Assembly (NCBI RefSeq): GCF_003265705.1
Contig: NW_020313005.1
Span: 17,304,109-17,368,108, forward strand
Direction: 5' to 3'
Source of the DNA: Callorhinus ursinus
Taxonomy: Eukaryota > Chordata > Mammalia > Carnivora > Otariidae
DNA: 64,000 bases
Below the pieces are notes generated by a model, which was not told where the DNA came from, did no database searches, and saw only the letters and a program-made list of their open reading frames with translations. Every line of letters begins with the position of its first letter. Within the stretch, counting starts at the first letter, position 1. Of the stretch, positions 10,545 through 23,399 are shown in pieces. Both the position numbers and the translations under genes were made by a program.

Positions 10545-12180
10545 TTAACATGCTAAATAAAACACACATGTGCCTATATATAAAGCATATTTATGTTATA
10601 TTTGTTTTATCCTTGTATGTTTTATCCAAATATGTTGTATCTTATATATACACAATTAAAAATTCTGCAGCTGTGAAGACATCCATTCTGTGTGATTCAC
10701 TGTGGCCAGGCCCTACTTCATATACTTTCAGCCTCACAACATTTCCCTTCCCTGTTGTCACGGAGTTCTATGTAAACCTCACGCTTTTCAGCCCTCGCTC
10801 TTAATCATCTATTTTAGAAGTTGCTGTCAATATTAACCACAAAACCTTTTAGGAGCTCAAAGCCCTGATTGGAATGTGATCTTTTCTTCTCTTTGTCTCG
10901 GTTCTGATAACATCTGGGGCTATTCTGAAGCTTGTTAACAGGAAGGAACCGAGCGTACGAGGCCAGTAGGGGCCCTGGAACCATCACAGGGCAAACAGAA
11001 GTATGTGAGCCATATGTTGAAAGCCCTCCCAGATAGGTTAAATACAGTCTCTTGGAAGTGCCTCGATGTCATCCTCTTTTATTTCAGCTTTATTCATATT
11101 CAACAATAAAAAAAGTGCCTCTGTTATTAAATATCTTTGCATATGGCATGTTATGAAAAGAAATAGTAATAAGAAGTCTAAATCAAGCTCTTTGAAAGCT
11201 ACGGTGGCTGGGGAAAAGTTACTAGAAGAATAGAAGGAATAACAGGTTAGACTTCACAGACTAAACAGCATATTGGTTCTTTCTTTGATTTTATGTATTA
11301 TCAAACGCTTTGAGTAGACATTGCTTGTGTTCTATATTTAGCCAAAAGGATGGTGCCGCCATAAATGCTAAATTGTTAATGCTGTCTCCATAGGTTCTGC
11401 ATCAGAGAGAAGGAGCAGAGGTGGCGTGGCGGGGAGGGGCTGTGATGCAGCTACTGGAAGTTCACGCCATTCGAAGGGGTGTGCCGGAGACATAGGTGTG
11501 AGCAAAGGTGTCAGCTGTGGCTTGGCTACCTGGGCGGAGGGGGGCCAGCCAGCTAGTCCTCTGAAGCAATCTAGTCCATGTACAGCGTAGTTATTTTAAT
11601 GGGAAGCCAATTCGTGTGGATTAGTTTTGTTACACTTTATACACCAAATGCCATTTCCACAGACTTTGGGAAAGATGGATATGGTGTTTAGGACTCAGGA
11701 GTAAAACAGAGAGTTTCCCCAAGACTTAGTTAGGAGCCCCGTTCAGTGTGGGTGACACATCTGCTAATCAGAGAAACAAGAAACCTTTTCCCTCACCTCC
11801 TGGGTATATTGTCAAATGACCTGGCTCACACATCTCTCCAACATATACAACCTTGACCCTTAGAGGTTGTTACTCCGCTCGCTGAAGACGGCCGGAGGGG
11901 ATGGGTATGTGGAGTCACTCGGCTTCCTTGTCATTTCGTCTCCTTCAGGTTGCTTTCTTACTGTTAAGAGATGGCTTGCTGTTATAGAATAGCTCTTATT
12001 TAAGAATAAACAAGCAGAACTTGAACTGGTAGTTTTTGGCAAAGAAGAAACAGAAGGAAGGGGGAGACACAAAGAAAGAAAGACAGACAGAGGCAGACAT
12101 ATGTCTATTCCAAAACTATCTGGTCTCTTAAACATTTTTGCAAATGATACTTTGTCCAAGCATAATAATAATAATAATGC
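10545..12180. other. Repeat-poor unique stretch
   Basis: About 1.6 kb in which I recognise no interspersed repeat apart from a short ATA run near 12163. There is no coding signature. The segment around 11290-11400 is compositionally even and could be conserved noncoding DNA, which cannot be judged from one genome. Confidence 0.5.
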
Positions 12181-12445
12181 CCAAACTTTATTGATTACTT
12201 AACTATGTGTTAGCCACTGTGATAAGCACTTTCAATTATTTTCTGCACAAAAACTATGAGCAGAATATTTAATCTGCGCAAAACTGTGGGCAGAATATTA
12301 TTATGCTGATGTTACATATACAAAAATCGAGTCTTTGGGAGGTTGAATCACCTGCTCCATTGTCACACAGCCAAGTGATTGAGTCAAGACTACATCCAGA
12401 TTTAACTGATTCCAAAGCTGCTTCTCTTAATCGTAACACTGTACC
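12181..12445 (-). repeat. MIR relic
   Basis: tttattgattacttaactatgtgttagcc, then gaatcacctgctccattgtcacacagcc and a terminal aactgattccaaagctgcttctctt stretch follow a nearly full reverse MIR. An internal partial duplication (gagcagaatattta and gggcagaatatta) is visible at about 12258-12302. Confidence 0.8.
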
Positions 12446-13510
12446 TACTTATTGAAATTCTAGCCAAAAGCAATGGAGGGCAAGTATATGTTAGGAAAAG
12501 CTGCATTTGAGTCACAACCAAATCAAACGATGCATATGCCATCCATGGCTCTTAGCTGCTCCGCCCTTTGTCACTCCCTGGGAGAAACAACACAAGCACA
12601 GGGTAGGCATAGCCCAAGAAAGCAAGCCAGTGCTCAAATTCCATGGCTGATTCCTCTGGTCTGTCTTATTGTTGTTCAAAGCCTTAACAGCCTGAGTGCT
12701 AGTGTTGATTTCCTCCAAGACCTTCAAATATCATGGGAAGGAAATTTCAATTTTGCTCTGGATGCACAGGTCCTAATTCTATGGGGTTCAGAGAATTCTG
12801 CAGAGTCCATGCAATAAGCTCATGCCCCATCTCCCCCAAGTGCCTCTACCTTTTAAATGCTGTAGTTCCTTGTCTGTAGGCAGCTCCCAGAGCTGCAATG
12901 GGTTTCAGAATCTTCAGAGTTTTCATTAATGGAAACCTGCAATTCAGCAAAAAAATAAATAAATAAATAAAAGAGAGAGAAGTAAAAGCGTTGTGATATA
13001 GACAGGTGTTAGGGAGAACCATCTGCTTGTTAATAACTTGCCCACAGATTTTCATGCAGCAGGATGGGGACACATTTATTATGTGATGCTGGGCCCTATT
13101 CCATTTCACTATCATTTTTATAGAAATATTATTACTTGCACAACGTGCTATATTTTTTAATTTACTTTTAAAATCCTCCTCTCCCTGGATCATGTTCTCA
13201 ATATGTTTTTCTCCTTCCTCCCCCACCTCTTCCTCCTGTTTCCTGATGCAGTCTTCTTTTCCAACCCTCCTACAAACCACGACACAGGCTGCAAATAGAA
13301 TCCATCACCAACAACAGTCCTTTGGTTCGCTAAGAAACGAAACTCTGATTATATATATTGAAAATGGTATTTTCCAATGCCAGTCAAAATTTATCCCAAT
13401 GATTTCAAGTAAATTTTTTTCAATTTTGATTTAATTTTCTATTATGCGTACATGTCTTGAGATAGATACAGTAACTGATATAAAATAGGGGTTGGGAAAT
13501 CTGAGAGATA
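12446..13510. other. No recognisable feature
   Basis: Unique sequence with an (AAAT)n run at about 12952-12970. Long frames here (up to 144 codons on the minus strand) have low-complexity or random composition and no motif. Confidence 0.5.
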
Positions 13511-13511
13511 A

Positions 13512-13595
13512 GAACATCACATGTAGTCCTAGCTGTGCCATTAACTAGCAGTGTGGACTTAGGTTTTATCTGTAGAATGAGTGCATTGGAGTAGA
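13512..13595 (+). repeat. MIR relic
   Basis: gtagtcctagctgtgccattaactagcagtgtggacttagg matches the sense MIR core. Confidence 0.7.
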
Positions 13596-13800
13596 TTAAT
13601 TGATTGATTCATTGATTCATTTATTCAGTAAATATTTATGTTAAGCTTTCCAAGAGCCACACACTGTGCTAGGTAGTAGATGATAAAAGTAAAAGTTATG
13701 GGTTCTGTTTTTAGGGATTTCTCTCAGGAGGGGAAGAATCAGACAATTGCAAAATTGATGTGTTAATTGTAGTGATTGACGTACGTACAAATGTCACATG
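13596..13800 (-). repeat. L2 3'-end relic
   Basis: gattcatttattcagtaaatatttatg, cacactgtgctaggtagtagatg and gttatgggttctg follow a reversed L2 3' end. Confidence 0.7.
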
Positions 13801-13860
13801 GTTCATATGTGGAATGGTTCAAAAACTCAGAGCTATTTTTCTTGTGTTGAAGTTTGTTTT

Positions 13861-14022
13861 TTTTTAAAGATTTTATTTATTTATTTGAGTTGGGGGAGAG
13901 TACAGAGGGAGAAGCAGGCTCCCCCTGAGCAGAGCACCTGTTGCGGGGTTTGATCCCAGGACACTAAGATCATGACCTGAGCTAAAGGCAGACACTTAAC
14001 CAACTGAGCCACCCAGGCACCT
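13861..14022 (-). mobile_element. Can-SINE, short and diverged
   Basis: Tail-first ttttaaagattttatttatttatttgag and terminal actgagccacccaggcacct identify it. It is shorter than its neighbours through internal loss and has more substitutions. An imperfect duplication (agtttgtttt at 13851-13860, gatttgtttt after the head) may be the target site. Confidence 0.93.
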
Positions 14023-14032
14023 GAGATTTGTT

Positions 14033-14904
14033 TTAATGAGGTTTGTCCAGGGCAGCAGAACCAGTCTTTGGTGTCTTTGATGACATGGTGACAATAGTAA
14101 AAGGACACTTGTTTTTATGATCCCCATCATTTGATTAAATAGAATACCCTCTTGGAAGGTATGTAGATATGCTTCTGAAATGAAAGTTAGTTCATGATGA
14201 TCAGACTATTCATTATTTTCTCCAGAGTCAACCAGCTTAGACTTTTACAACTTTTCTGGATTTGGTGAGATAACTCAATATTCACCCAGAATTAACAGAA
14301 TCTCTTGAGTTAAATCATCCCATCCCTTTGGAAGCTTACATTATTTTCCCCTTGGTCCTGGCTGGGTTGTATCTATTTCACCTTTTATGTTCATTATATT
14401 TCCTGAAAGAAGTAGGATACTCATGATTTGACAAAGATAGTTTTTGAATTGGAAATTTATAGATATGAAGGTGTCTTATAAAATGTTTATTTTTAAATTT
14501 TGAAAACATATTTCAATATATTTTAAAAATACAAATATTATTACCCAATTATCTCATTACTCTGTTAAAACTATTGCTATTTGCTATGATTCCCCTCAGC
14601 CTTTCCTCTTATGCATATATTTTTTAAGGAATACAGTAATTACCAATATCATAGGACAGCTGCAATATCCCCATATCTGTGCCAAGAAGGGATGGTATTA
14701 CCAAAATTTTTTTGACAAATCAGTAAGTAAAGTATGTTACCTTAACATATTATTTAACTTTCATTTATTTGAGCCCTCATGACCTATGCATTACCTCTTT
14801 TAATATGTTTTTTTGTGTCAAAGGTAAAAAAAAAATTAAATCTTAGCAGAGTATGCATTTGCTCATATAACCATTTGATAGTCAGCAGCTTTGTGGACTT
14901 ACTG
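14033..14904. other. No recognisable feature
   Basis: AT-rich unique sequence with no clear repeat or coding signal. Confidence 0.5.
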
Positions 14905-15140
14905 GTTGGAGACTGTAGAGTCATGGTTAAGTATATAGGTTGGGGACATCCATCCTTGCCCTCCTCCTTACTATTTGTGTAGCATTAGTAAAGATCATTA
15001 ACCTGTCTAAGTGTGCAGAAGTGGAGTGACATACAACTTTCTTCATTACTGTTATGAGAAAATTGGATGAGACAATTTATTTAATACACTTGGCACACTG
15101 TTTAGCACCAGCAAATCCTTTTAAAATGTTAACTATTGTT
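14905..15140 (+). repeat. MIR relic
   Basis: ggagactgtagagtcatggttaag, then the cttactatttgtgtagc core and atacacttggcacactgtttagcacc in order mark a near full-length sense MIR. Confidence 0.8.
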
Positions 15141-15284
15141 ATCATCATCTTTTTCCCCCCTAATCTAATAAAACTTTCTTTCTCCTAGAATTGATTTTGC
15201 ATGGTGCCAGGACAAGCAACATTAGTGAATCAATTAGTTATTTGAATAGTTAAATAATTAATTCATTCTTTGTTCAACTAATCC

Positions 15285-16112
15285 TAGGAGTCATCTCAAT
15301 ACTCTTCCCCTAGTCCCAAACCCCAACACCAAATCAGTTGTTGATCCTGTGGCTATACCTCTAAACTTTATCTCAAATTCTACCACCTCTCTCCTATGTT
15401 CACTCTTACAATGACCTCTTCCTTTACCAACCCAAGTAGTCTCCAGGCTGGCCTCTGGTTCTCTATAGCTTTCCTTGCCTGGCCCCAGCAGTCCATCCCC
15501 AGCTTTGCAAGCAAATTTCTTTAAAAATATGAACCAGGCAGCATCACTTTGCAGAGTAAAGCCTTGAATGTGGTCTCATTGCACTTGAAATGAAATGCCA
15601 AGTCTCTGCTATGGTCTGCAAGATAATGACTGATATGCCCCTGCCTATTCTACCACTTCGTTTTCAACTGCCCTCCTCCACCGTTCTTCCCACCAGCCAT
15701 GCTGATATTCTCACTGGTCCTTAAACCCACCAAGCTCTTTCCCTCCTCAGGGCTGTTGAAATCGTTCTTCACTCTGCCTGGAATGAACTTCTCCCAGACC
15801 TTCTCACAGTTTCTACCTAATGCCACCTCTTTCTAGGACCCTTCCCTGACTCTCCCACCTAGCCATCAGATACATCATGCCCCTTTAGACTCTTTTACTT
15901 TCTTAATTGCCCCGTAACTATCTAAAGTTATTGTCATTTTTATGTATTTATTCATATGCTCCTTTCCCATCTCCCATTCTCCAGAAAAAAAAAAAAAAAA
16001 AACACCACGAGCAGGTTATCTCCTCAAAGGGAAACACCATGTTCTATTTATTGCGGTATGCCCAGCACCTACAAGAGAGCAGGTCATTAATAACAATTAG
16101 ATAAATAAATGA
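15285..16112 (+). repeat. L2 relic, long
   Basis: Sense-strand L2 text is readable in order: ggagtcatctcaatactcttcccc, ccccaacaccaaatcagttg, ctgtctggaatg-type (ctctgcctggaatgaacttctcccag at about 15773), ccttccctgactctcccacc and the 3' end gcccagcacctacaagagagcagg...aataaataaatg. It also holds an A-run at about 15986-16001. No open frame remains. Confidence 0.85.
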
Positions 16113-16115
16113 GCA

Positions 16116-17265
16116 CATATTTTGTATGCCTACTGTATGTCAGTCACATCAGAATTTCTAGGTCTTGGGCCAAGTGGCCTGTCATAAATGATGTATGATT
16201 TGGGTCGGCCTTCCCTGGGTCTTTGTCCTCTCTGGACAACTCCTTTGTTTTGAGAACCACACAATGAATGTAAGCTGTTGTGTGACAGAGAGGAAGCTCT
16301 GGTCTAGGAATCCAGGCTGCATCCAGAAAGTGTCATCAAAGCACATCATGGGGATCAAGGGGTAGGGTCCCAAGATGTCCAGCCAGCCGTGCAAGGCTCT
16401 TGCTATCAGGATGCTCAGTAGGCTGAAGATTCAGTGACTCGCCTACTGAGGGAAAACTATAGTTTATATACATCAAGTAACTCAGAGTCTCTGCATGGCC
16501 TGAGCCTGGCTCATAAAAAATGTTTCAGCAGGGTAGACCTGCAGCCCTCTGTTGTGTCTCATACACAGAGGGGAACTCGGATCCCTTCTGTCTTCTCTGT
16601 CTTCTTTCCCAATGCAAGCCAGGCCTGTGGCTCATCCTGGGCTGGTTTTTGTCTCCCTCTGGGCTCTTGCCCGCCGCTTCCCCTCCCCCAGTCCCCACTG
16701 TGCAGCAATGCCCTGATCCAGGGGGCTTTCCGGCTCTCACGATGCCTCCACACATGTGTGTTAATGTGCCCAAAGAAAATGCACGTTATTAAAAGCAGCT
16801 TATGGCTCCTGATGCATTTGGAATATATCCCTTACTTAGACAAAGCACAGAGTGAGGCTTTGCTCTTACTTTAGCTTGATGAGTTGATATCGGTCCTTGT
16901 ATAGCTTTCTATTTGGAAATAACTCTGTTTATATAACACACATTTTCTGTATTTCTACTGTCTCATTTTTTACTATTAAGGATACTTGCCTAGAAACAGA
17001 ATCTGTATTTTTTTTTCAAGTGTTCATCTCCTCTGGCTGCCTGTTTCCTACCTGAGTATATCACATTTGATTGCTATGGCACAGAGTTCTGCACAGCTTT
17101 ATCCCACACTATATAATATCAATCTGTTTGCCCATCTATCTTTTTTCCTATCTTTATACACACATGAACACATAAATGTCTCTAGTGAAATGTATGTGTG
17201 CTAACACATCTCGGGAATGCAGGAGCGATATTCCCTTTTATATTCCTGATAATACAGAAAATAAC
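16116..17265. other. No recognisable feature
   Basis: Unique sequence. Overlapping frames of 60-146 codons on both strands at 16434-16874 contradict each other and have no recognised domain. Confidence 0.5.
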
Positions 17266-17267
17266 AC

Positions 17268-17415
17268 CTCACAGTTATGGTAGCATCTTATATATTTAAA
17301 ATAATTAATCCTCACTGATACCCATAGAGACATGGTCCTCCCCATTCCCATTTTAAAGATGAACACACTGAGACAAAGGGAGATGCACTAACTGTTTGAG
17401 GAGGTGTGGAAATCC
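17268..17415 (-). repeat. MIR relic
   Basis: ataattaatcctcactgatacccatagag, then ttttaaagatgaacacactgagac follow the reversed MIR 3' half. Confidence 0.75.
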
Positions 17416-18335
17416 CTCAACACAGTGGAAATTAAGATTCAGAGTGGTGAACTCCCTAATCCTGTGATTAGATCATCAGACCATGATGCGATGCATCAAA
17501 CCTCTTTTAGAACTTGAAGATCAGGTGCTTAATATTGCTAAAGGAAATTGATGGAAAGGTCAAACATAACAGGTACAAAGTGCCGGTCCTCTTCTACTCT
17601 ACACGTAATGAAGCAGATTTTTCAGTGTTTAATTTAAGAACCACTCGGTATATGAAATACATTTCTCAAAAAGGAGAGAGAAGGATTTCGTGTCTGGACT
17701 CCCACACTTTGGGATTAAGAGCGTTGCCTGCCTGGAGGACCTGCGTCTCTCCAAAGCACCTGTCCTGCCACCACTCCTCCCTGCTTCCCAAAGGCACCCC
17801 TTTGAGTTGCTGTGGAAATGATTATGGAACCACTGACAGGAGATTATATAACCTCAGATCAGGGATAACTAGCAGGAAGAGATGGATTCCTACTGAACAA
17901 CAATCTTGCTTTGTGCAAATCTGAATAGGAGAGAAGAGGGAAGGGAGGAGGAATACAGGCAATCTCTGATCTGAGGGAAATTGGTTTTAAATGGGTTGTT
18001 TTTTAAAGGTTTCTGGAAGATATTGGTTCTTCCAGAGAATTACGGAAAGCATTGAGATAATTACCTTAGCCTTATAAACTTAAAAAAAAAACACCCTTTT
18101 TTTTTTTTTTTTGTAAAGTGTGTTTAGTGTTCAGCAAGCTGTCAGATGAATTACCAAGGAAACCAGAGTGGAGGAGAGGGCCCCCCCACCCAGCCGAGCA
18201 CACAAGGAGTACACTTTCTTGGTCAGTGACCACACCCTGGCCCTGGCCATTGCTCAGCTGCTCTGTTGTCTGCGCTGGGACCTTGCGTGCAGGAGAATCA
18301 GCGGACACACAGCTGCTGCCATCTGGCTAATTCAC
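17416..18335. other. No recognisable feature
   Basis: Unique sequence. The 136-codon plus-strand frame at 17514-17924 starts with no visible promoter or splice context and carries no known motif. I treat it as chance. A-run and T-run lie back to back at 18082-18112. Confidence 0.5.
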
Positions 18336-18337
18336 CT

Positions 18338-18530
18338 AGAGGCGTGCTTAAGAGCAGAGCTTTGGAGGCAGGGGAAGCCAGGTTCCACCCCAGTGCTGTC
18401 AGCTTCCTGGGCTGTTTTTCCTCAACCGTAAAATATGAATTTCACCTATCTCATGGGATCACCATTGAGTTGAAATGAGACAATGCATGTAAAACATTGA
18501 TCTCGTTGCCTGGGAAGTTGGCGATGCTGA
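18338..18530 (+). repeat. MIR relic
   Basis: ttaagagcagagctttggaggcagg, gttccaccccagtgctgtcagcttcctggg and gaaatgagacaatgcatgtaaaac run in sense MIR order. Confidence 0.8.
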
Positions 18531-19439
18531 AAGATGATGATTGCTGTGGTTCTTGTTATGGTTATTACCAAAATAAAAGCAATAGAAGCTTCAGCAGTCT
18601 GCTTCACATGAGAGTCCTCACTCCTCTCCCTTGCCTCCCCGCTGTATGGTGTGGACACTGTCTGGAGAGAGGCATTTTTGCTTTAGCCTTAGAATTATCC
18701 ATTCACCCATTCATTCATTCACCTATGTCCACTCAGTTCCAGGAAACAGTTTGAGTAGCTTAGAGAAAGTTATAAAATAAATTAGATCTTTTTTAAAAAG
18801 ATGAAGAGATCTGGGTCAAAAAAAAGTTTGAACAACAACCTGTTTTTATTACTATCTTTTCCATTGTAGCAATTATCGGAATCTGAAATTTCTCACTCGT
18901 TCCCCTTCTCATTCATTCACTTATTTGTTTAATTCTTCAGTGAGAACAGGACCACAATTAGCCAATAGCTAGCCTAGTGTTGATCACAAAATTAACAGTA
19001 AATAAATATTTGTTGAATACAAAAATAATAGAGAAGTTCAACTGGCCACTTTTTTATACATCTCCATGCAAACTGAGGGCAAATACAAATCTGCTCTTTA
19101 TTGAAGTGCTCTTGGGGTGGGGATACAAAGTGTAGAGGAGGTTTGGAGCTTGGATATAAATCAGTAGGTTCTATGCATTCTGGTCTGGTTGGTTTTCAAA
19201 ACTAGAAGGCCCAGGAAAGTGGATGGACTGCATACCCTTCAGACTATCTTTTATTATCAAATTTTGATAGCTGTTAGAGGTCATATTCACTGTCAGGGTC
19301 TACAGATGTTCTCCATGGTGGACAAAAGGCATATCAAATTAGGTTGTGCTAACAAATAGCTCCTAAATTATAGTGGCTTAACATAATCAACTTTTATGTC
19401 TCAGCTCTGCATTGCAGTTATGATTATCTTAGATTCTGC
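18531..19439. other. Mostly unique; short L2 3'-end-like piece near 18960-19025
   Basis: The stretch agcctagtgttgatcac...agtaaataaatatttgttgaata resembles a sense L2 terminus. 19335-19400 (aggttgtgctaacaaatag...agtggcttaacataatca) resembles the start of the element also seen at 31.3 kb. The rest is unassigned. Confidence 0.45.
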
Positions 19440-22400
19440 TGCTTGGAAATAGACTTTAAGACAGAGTTGCATGCAGAGGGTTAATTGGGGAGTATTTGGG
19501 GGAGATACATCAATAAAGATGTGAAGACAGGATTGGGCAGGAAGACAGCTGATCTACGCCTTGGTTGCCAGTGGGGCCTCAATCAATCTGTGGTAAGATC
19601 TTTGTTTTCCTGAATCAGCTGGCTATTGGCCATGGGCTCCCTCTTGAGTGGACACAGCCTTAGGTCTGGCAGGCCACCTCTGATGGCAGTTCCCAGTGAA
19701 GGATTCAGCTCTGAGTTGCCCACAGTGAGTTCCCCCAGTGGGTACTCCTGTAGCTAAGTGACAGGTGCATCAGCCTTAAAAAGGGTAACTGGGCAGAATA
19801 AGAGGACCCACCCTTATGTAGCACTTACCTACTTGCTGCTTAGAGTAGTAATATCATCCATCCAGGGATAGCTATTCCAGGTTTTTGGGTGGGTCTTGTT
19901 TCCTGGGTTAAAGGGATGGACTTGAACAGGCACTGCTGTAGTGATATGAGGCTGTAAATGATACTCAGGATTCCCCTCCACCAACACTCATTTAGATTCC
20001 TCCCACTTCTACCAGCACATCTGCAGGTCTAGACACTTGGCCTTGTGGGATGACCCAGAGCCTCAGGAAAGGGTCTGAACCTTGGTTTCTATAACCTTCT
20101 TAGGCTATGGCTGCTGTCATTGTCCATTTACCATTAAAACTGGACATAGAGCACTAAGAGATGCCCCAGTGGACCACTGAACCCCAAACATAGTCTTTTT
20201 TGATCTCCCTGAGGGGTAGAAGCAGCCCTATCAATCCCGGTGATCAGAATAAATTCCCATCAGTATGATAATTTCTTTTCTTGTTTGCTGATCTCCTGGC
20301 ATGAAGATCTTGACATGATCTGGTGGCAAACATAGGGGATTCTTGCATTCTCAAATGTAAGCACTCTACCTCCAGGAATAAGGACTTGTACACCTCTATA
20401 CACCTACAGTTATAAGAATGGGAAAAACTGGTTTTTCAAGTGGCTCACTGAGGGTGATGGTAAGCAGGGTCACTCCTATTTCTACTCCTTGGTTTCTGTA
20501 TCCATGTATTCCATCTCTTGATAAACCAAGTCCATACAATGATATTCTTAAAATATTACAAGGGTATGATCACCAAGTTGTTCTTAAGTTGCAATTTTAA
20601 GAAGTCATCCACGATTCTGTTAGATGGGGAGCTTCAGGAAAGTGCAGAATGTGATGGAATGATAGGATTCCCATGGCCCTATGCCCATGGCTGCACCACC
20701 TTTGTCATAAAGTGGGTACTCGGGCTCAAAACAACATTGTGCAGGGTCCCTATCAGTGAATCAAATATTCAGCTTCATCCGTGAACCAAGGAAGTCCTCA
20801 CCTCCTCCAACCATTGGTGTGAGCTAAGGGACAGACACAACTGCAATAGTGATGACTCTGAACCACCTGATTGTAGGTATGATCCTGCCTGTCTTATGAT
20901 GGATTGCTGTTGGGCCACCCAAACTTATGACTTGGTGTGTCTACAGAACTCAGATCGTAATGGACAGCTCTGACAACATGGCATTTGATGTCCTATGGGC
21001 AGATGGTCTGTCTTTTCTAGGACCAAATAACATTCATGGAGTTGGTTTGTGAATGGTGTATAATTTTGTGTTAGAGATGGCATGGTCTTTTCCAAAACTC
21101 TAAATGTCTTTGTGGTGATGCTCCTATTGGGGCTTGCCATAAGCTTCACATTGTCATTCCTCCTGTTAGATAGCTCCAATACCATAGGACCCATTGGTCT
21201 CATGGTGCATGCCCTATAGCCTGAACTTGCCACAAGCACCCTTCTATCCTAGGTCTCAGCCGAAGCTGGCAGCCTTCCATATCACTCAGTAAATGAATCA
21301 GATCAGTATGACCAAGTGCAGAGTATGCTCCTTCTGGAACCTACAGAGGACTCCCAAACCTTGTGCTTCTTTATTAGTGGTGAGAAATATGAAATACAAT
21401 AATTTGCCCCTTACTTTTTAGAGGATGTCCCAGCATGTCCCAGACTCCTGAGTTCCTAAGAATTTCAGCAGTTGTAGACCGCCAAGTCTTTGCAGGGTTT
21501 ATTTCTTCTCTGTGGAGTAAATACATTTTACCAGGATCTCCAAAATACTTTCCACTCCTTGCTCCTCTGTTCTAATGAACATGCTGTGATTGATCTAGTG
21601 AATGGGAATGTGATACAGTACACTATGTCCTGGCAGTCCAAGACCCTTCAGAATATGTCAGGGGCTTATTATAGACCAAGGAAAAACTATAAACGCATGC
21701 TGTTGCTCATCCCACAACAATACAAAATGATCTGATTCTCCTTTCTATAGGAAAGGAAAAGAACGCATTCACTAGATCACTGGCCACATACTAAGCCTCA
21801 TAGTCTGTATTAATCTGCTCTAGCAAAGATACCACATCTGGCATAGCAGCTGGGATGGAGATTACTACTTGGTTAATTTTGTGGCAGTCCACTGTAATCT
21901 TCTGTAATCCATCTCGCTTTTGTAAAGGAAAGTCTTCCGGAGTAAATGTGGATGTGACAGGGAACACTCATATATTCTTTAATCTCTGAAATTGAGTCTC
22001 TTTTATTAGCACCTGGGATGCAGCTTTGTTTTTTACTTGCTATTTTGAATGGAATTGGGGCGGGAGTGGGTATGGAGATTCTCACATGGCCTATTCTATA
22101 GTAGCTCTTAATAGGTTAAAGAACCAAAGCGAGGATTCTACCAGCTACTAGTTCATCCTGTCATACACTTGAGCCTGGTGAAGTGACCATCATGTGGCTC
22201 TTTGGATGCAGTGCACCTACTCAGAGCTGGACATGGGATAGGAAACCATTGGTCCCCCCTACACTTCCATTCTATGAGGCAGGCACAATGGTGATTTGGA
22301 TTCTGAGTATCATTGTCCATTCAGACCCTGTGTCCAACGATTCACTTTTCTCCAAATGCTTCGATGTCTGAACAAATGGCTCTAGGTCCCTTTAGGAAGG

Positions 22401-22530
22401 AATACTGAGGGAATTACTATTGAGTATACTTGCCAGCATGTTGCAGGGTCCTTTCTCAATGAAAACCAGATCTCTTTCCTTCAATGGGTTCTGAGTCTGA
22501 AAACCACGTAAGTTCCAGAATCTGGGCAAA
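19440..22530 (-). mobile_element. ERVL-like endogenous retrovirus internal region, decayed
   Basis: On the minus strand the pieces at about 21904-21750 translate to ITVDCHKINQVV, PDVVSLLEQIN and, after a TAG stop, SDLVNAFFSFP, which is the finger and motif-A region of an ERVL-class (class III) reverse transcriptase. The catalytic YxDD region expected near 21580-21600 is too degraded to read. Several stops and frame changes break pol. The flanking 19.5-21.4 kb would correspond to the downstream pol part and 22.0-22.5 kb to the upstream part, but I cannot recognise these by motif, so the outer limits are inference. No LTRs are identified. It cannot encode protein. Confidence 0.65.
21750..21905 (-). 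pseudogene. ERVL-type reverse transcriptase fragment
   Basis: Short readable core of the polymerase gene described for the surrounding ERVL-like relic. One catalytic aspartate is visible in SDLVNAFF, preceded by a stop codon at about 21788. The frame cannot be followed for more than about 40 codons without a stop. Confidence 0.7.
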
Positions 22531-23180
22531 AGATAGTGACCTTTTTATTATGGTAACCATCCTTAGACTCCTGATCATCTGTACTTCATTTCTTTAGATT
22601 GAACAAATTAAGCAAAGCTTCTCTACTTATGCCTCTAGAAATACTGTGCTTTAGCCCACATCACCATAGCTCTTGGAAAATTGGACCCCCTCCCCCTTGT
22701 TGCCACTTAAATCTTGTCACTTATTGTGATAACTGTCCCCATTTGTCTTTTAACGATTATTCACTGTTACCTGGCTTCTTTTATTTGGGTGCCCTGTCAT
22801 CTCTCCATCACTGTTTTGGGATCTGATCTCCACCGTTATCAGGGAGCCCAGTTCTGTAATGGCATTTCATCCGGTTATCCCTGGTCTACAGAGAGCAGCA
22901 TATGCACATAAACAGAAGATAGATCCATGCATTAATGGATTATTATTCTTTAGAGAATTAAAACCTATTTTATTTTTTTAAAGTGTTAATGCACTTCTCA
23001 TTTGAATTTATCAAAAAAAGAAAGAAAGAAAAAGACATTTAAGTGCCAATGAAGAAATAGTTCACCTTCAACTAAATATATTAGTTCTTAAATTATCCCT
23101 CGACTGTTAAGGAGATATAATTATGAAACTCATCAAGAAGTTGGACTTCACTGTATCTAGATTTTTTTTCTTTGTAAATG
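22531..23180. other. No recognisable feature
   Basis: Could be a further part of the ERVL relic (5' side), but I find no motif. An (AAAG)n-like run lies near 23015-23032. Confidence 0.4.
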
Positions 23181-23190
23181 AAATATGTTT

Positions 23191-23382
23191 GGGGCACCTC
23201 GGTGGCTCAGTCGGTAAAGGGTCTGCCTTCAGCTCAGGTCATGATCTCAGGGTCCTGTGATCAAGCCCTGCACTGGGCTCCCTGCTCAGTGGGGAGTCTG
23301 CTTCTCCCTCTTGCTCTGCCCCCCACCCCTGCTTGTTCTCTCTCTCTCTCTCTCAAATAAATAAATGAAATCATAAAAAAAG
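23191..23382 (+). mobile_element. Can-SINE
   Basis: Head ggggcacctcggtggctcagtc, B-box-like tgatcaagccctgcac, CT-rich stretch (tctctctctctctctc) and aaataaataaatg tail. Imperfect duplication aaatatgttt (23181-23190) and aaagatgttt after the tail. Confidence 0.95.
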
Positions 23383-23399
23383 AAAGATGTTTTCTATTT

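Noticed and set aside
12846..13280. 144-codon minus-strand frame
   Set aside because: Passes through an (AAAT)n run (FIYLFIFLL) and shows no family motif.
16434..16874. 146-codon frame with overlapping frames on both strands
   Set aside because: Four mutually exclusive frames in one place reflect local GC content, not coding.
17514..17924. 136-codon plus-strand open frame
   Set aside because: No recognised domain, no splice or promoter context, mixed composition; length is within chance for 64 kb read in six frames.
23320..23360. CRISPR-like or satellite array
   Set aside because: Repeats with regular period in the window are microsatellites or dispersed SINEs; no spaced direct repeats with unique spacers occur, and the genome is eukaryotic.
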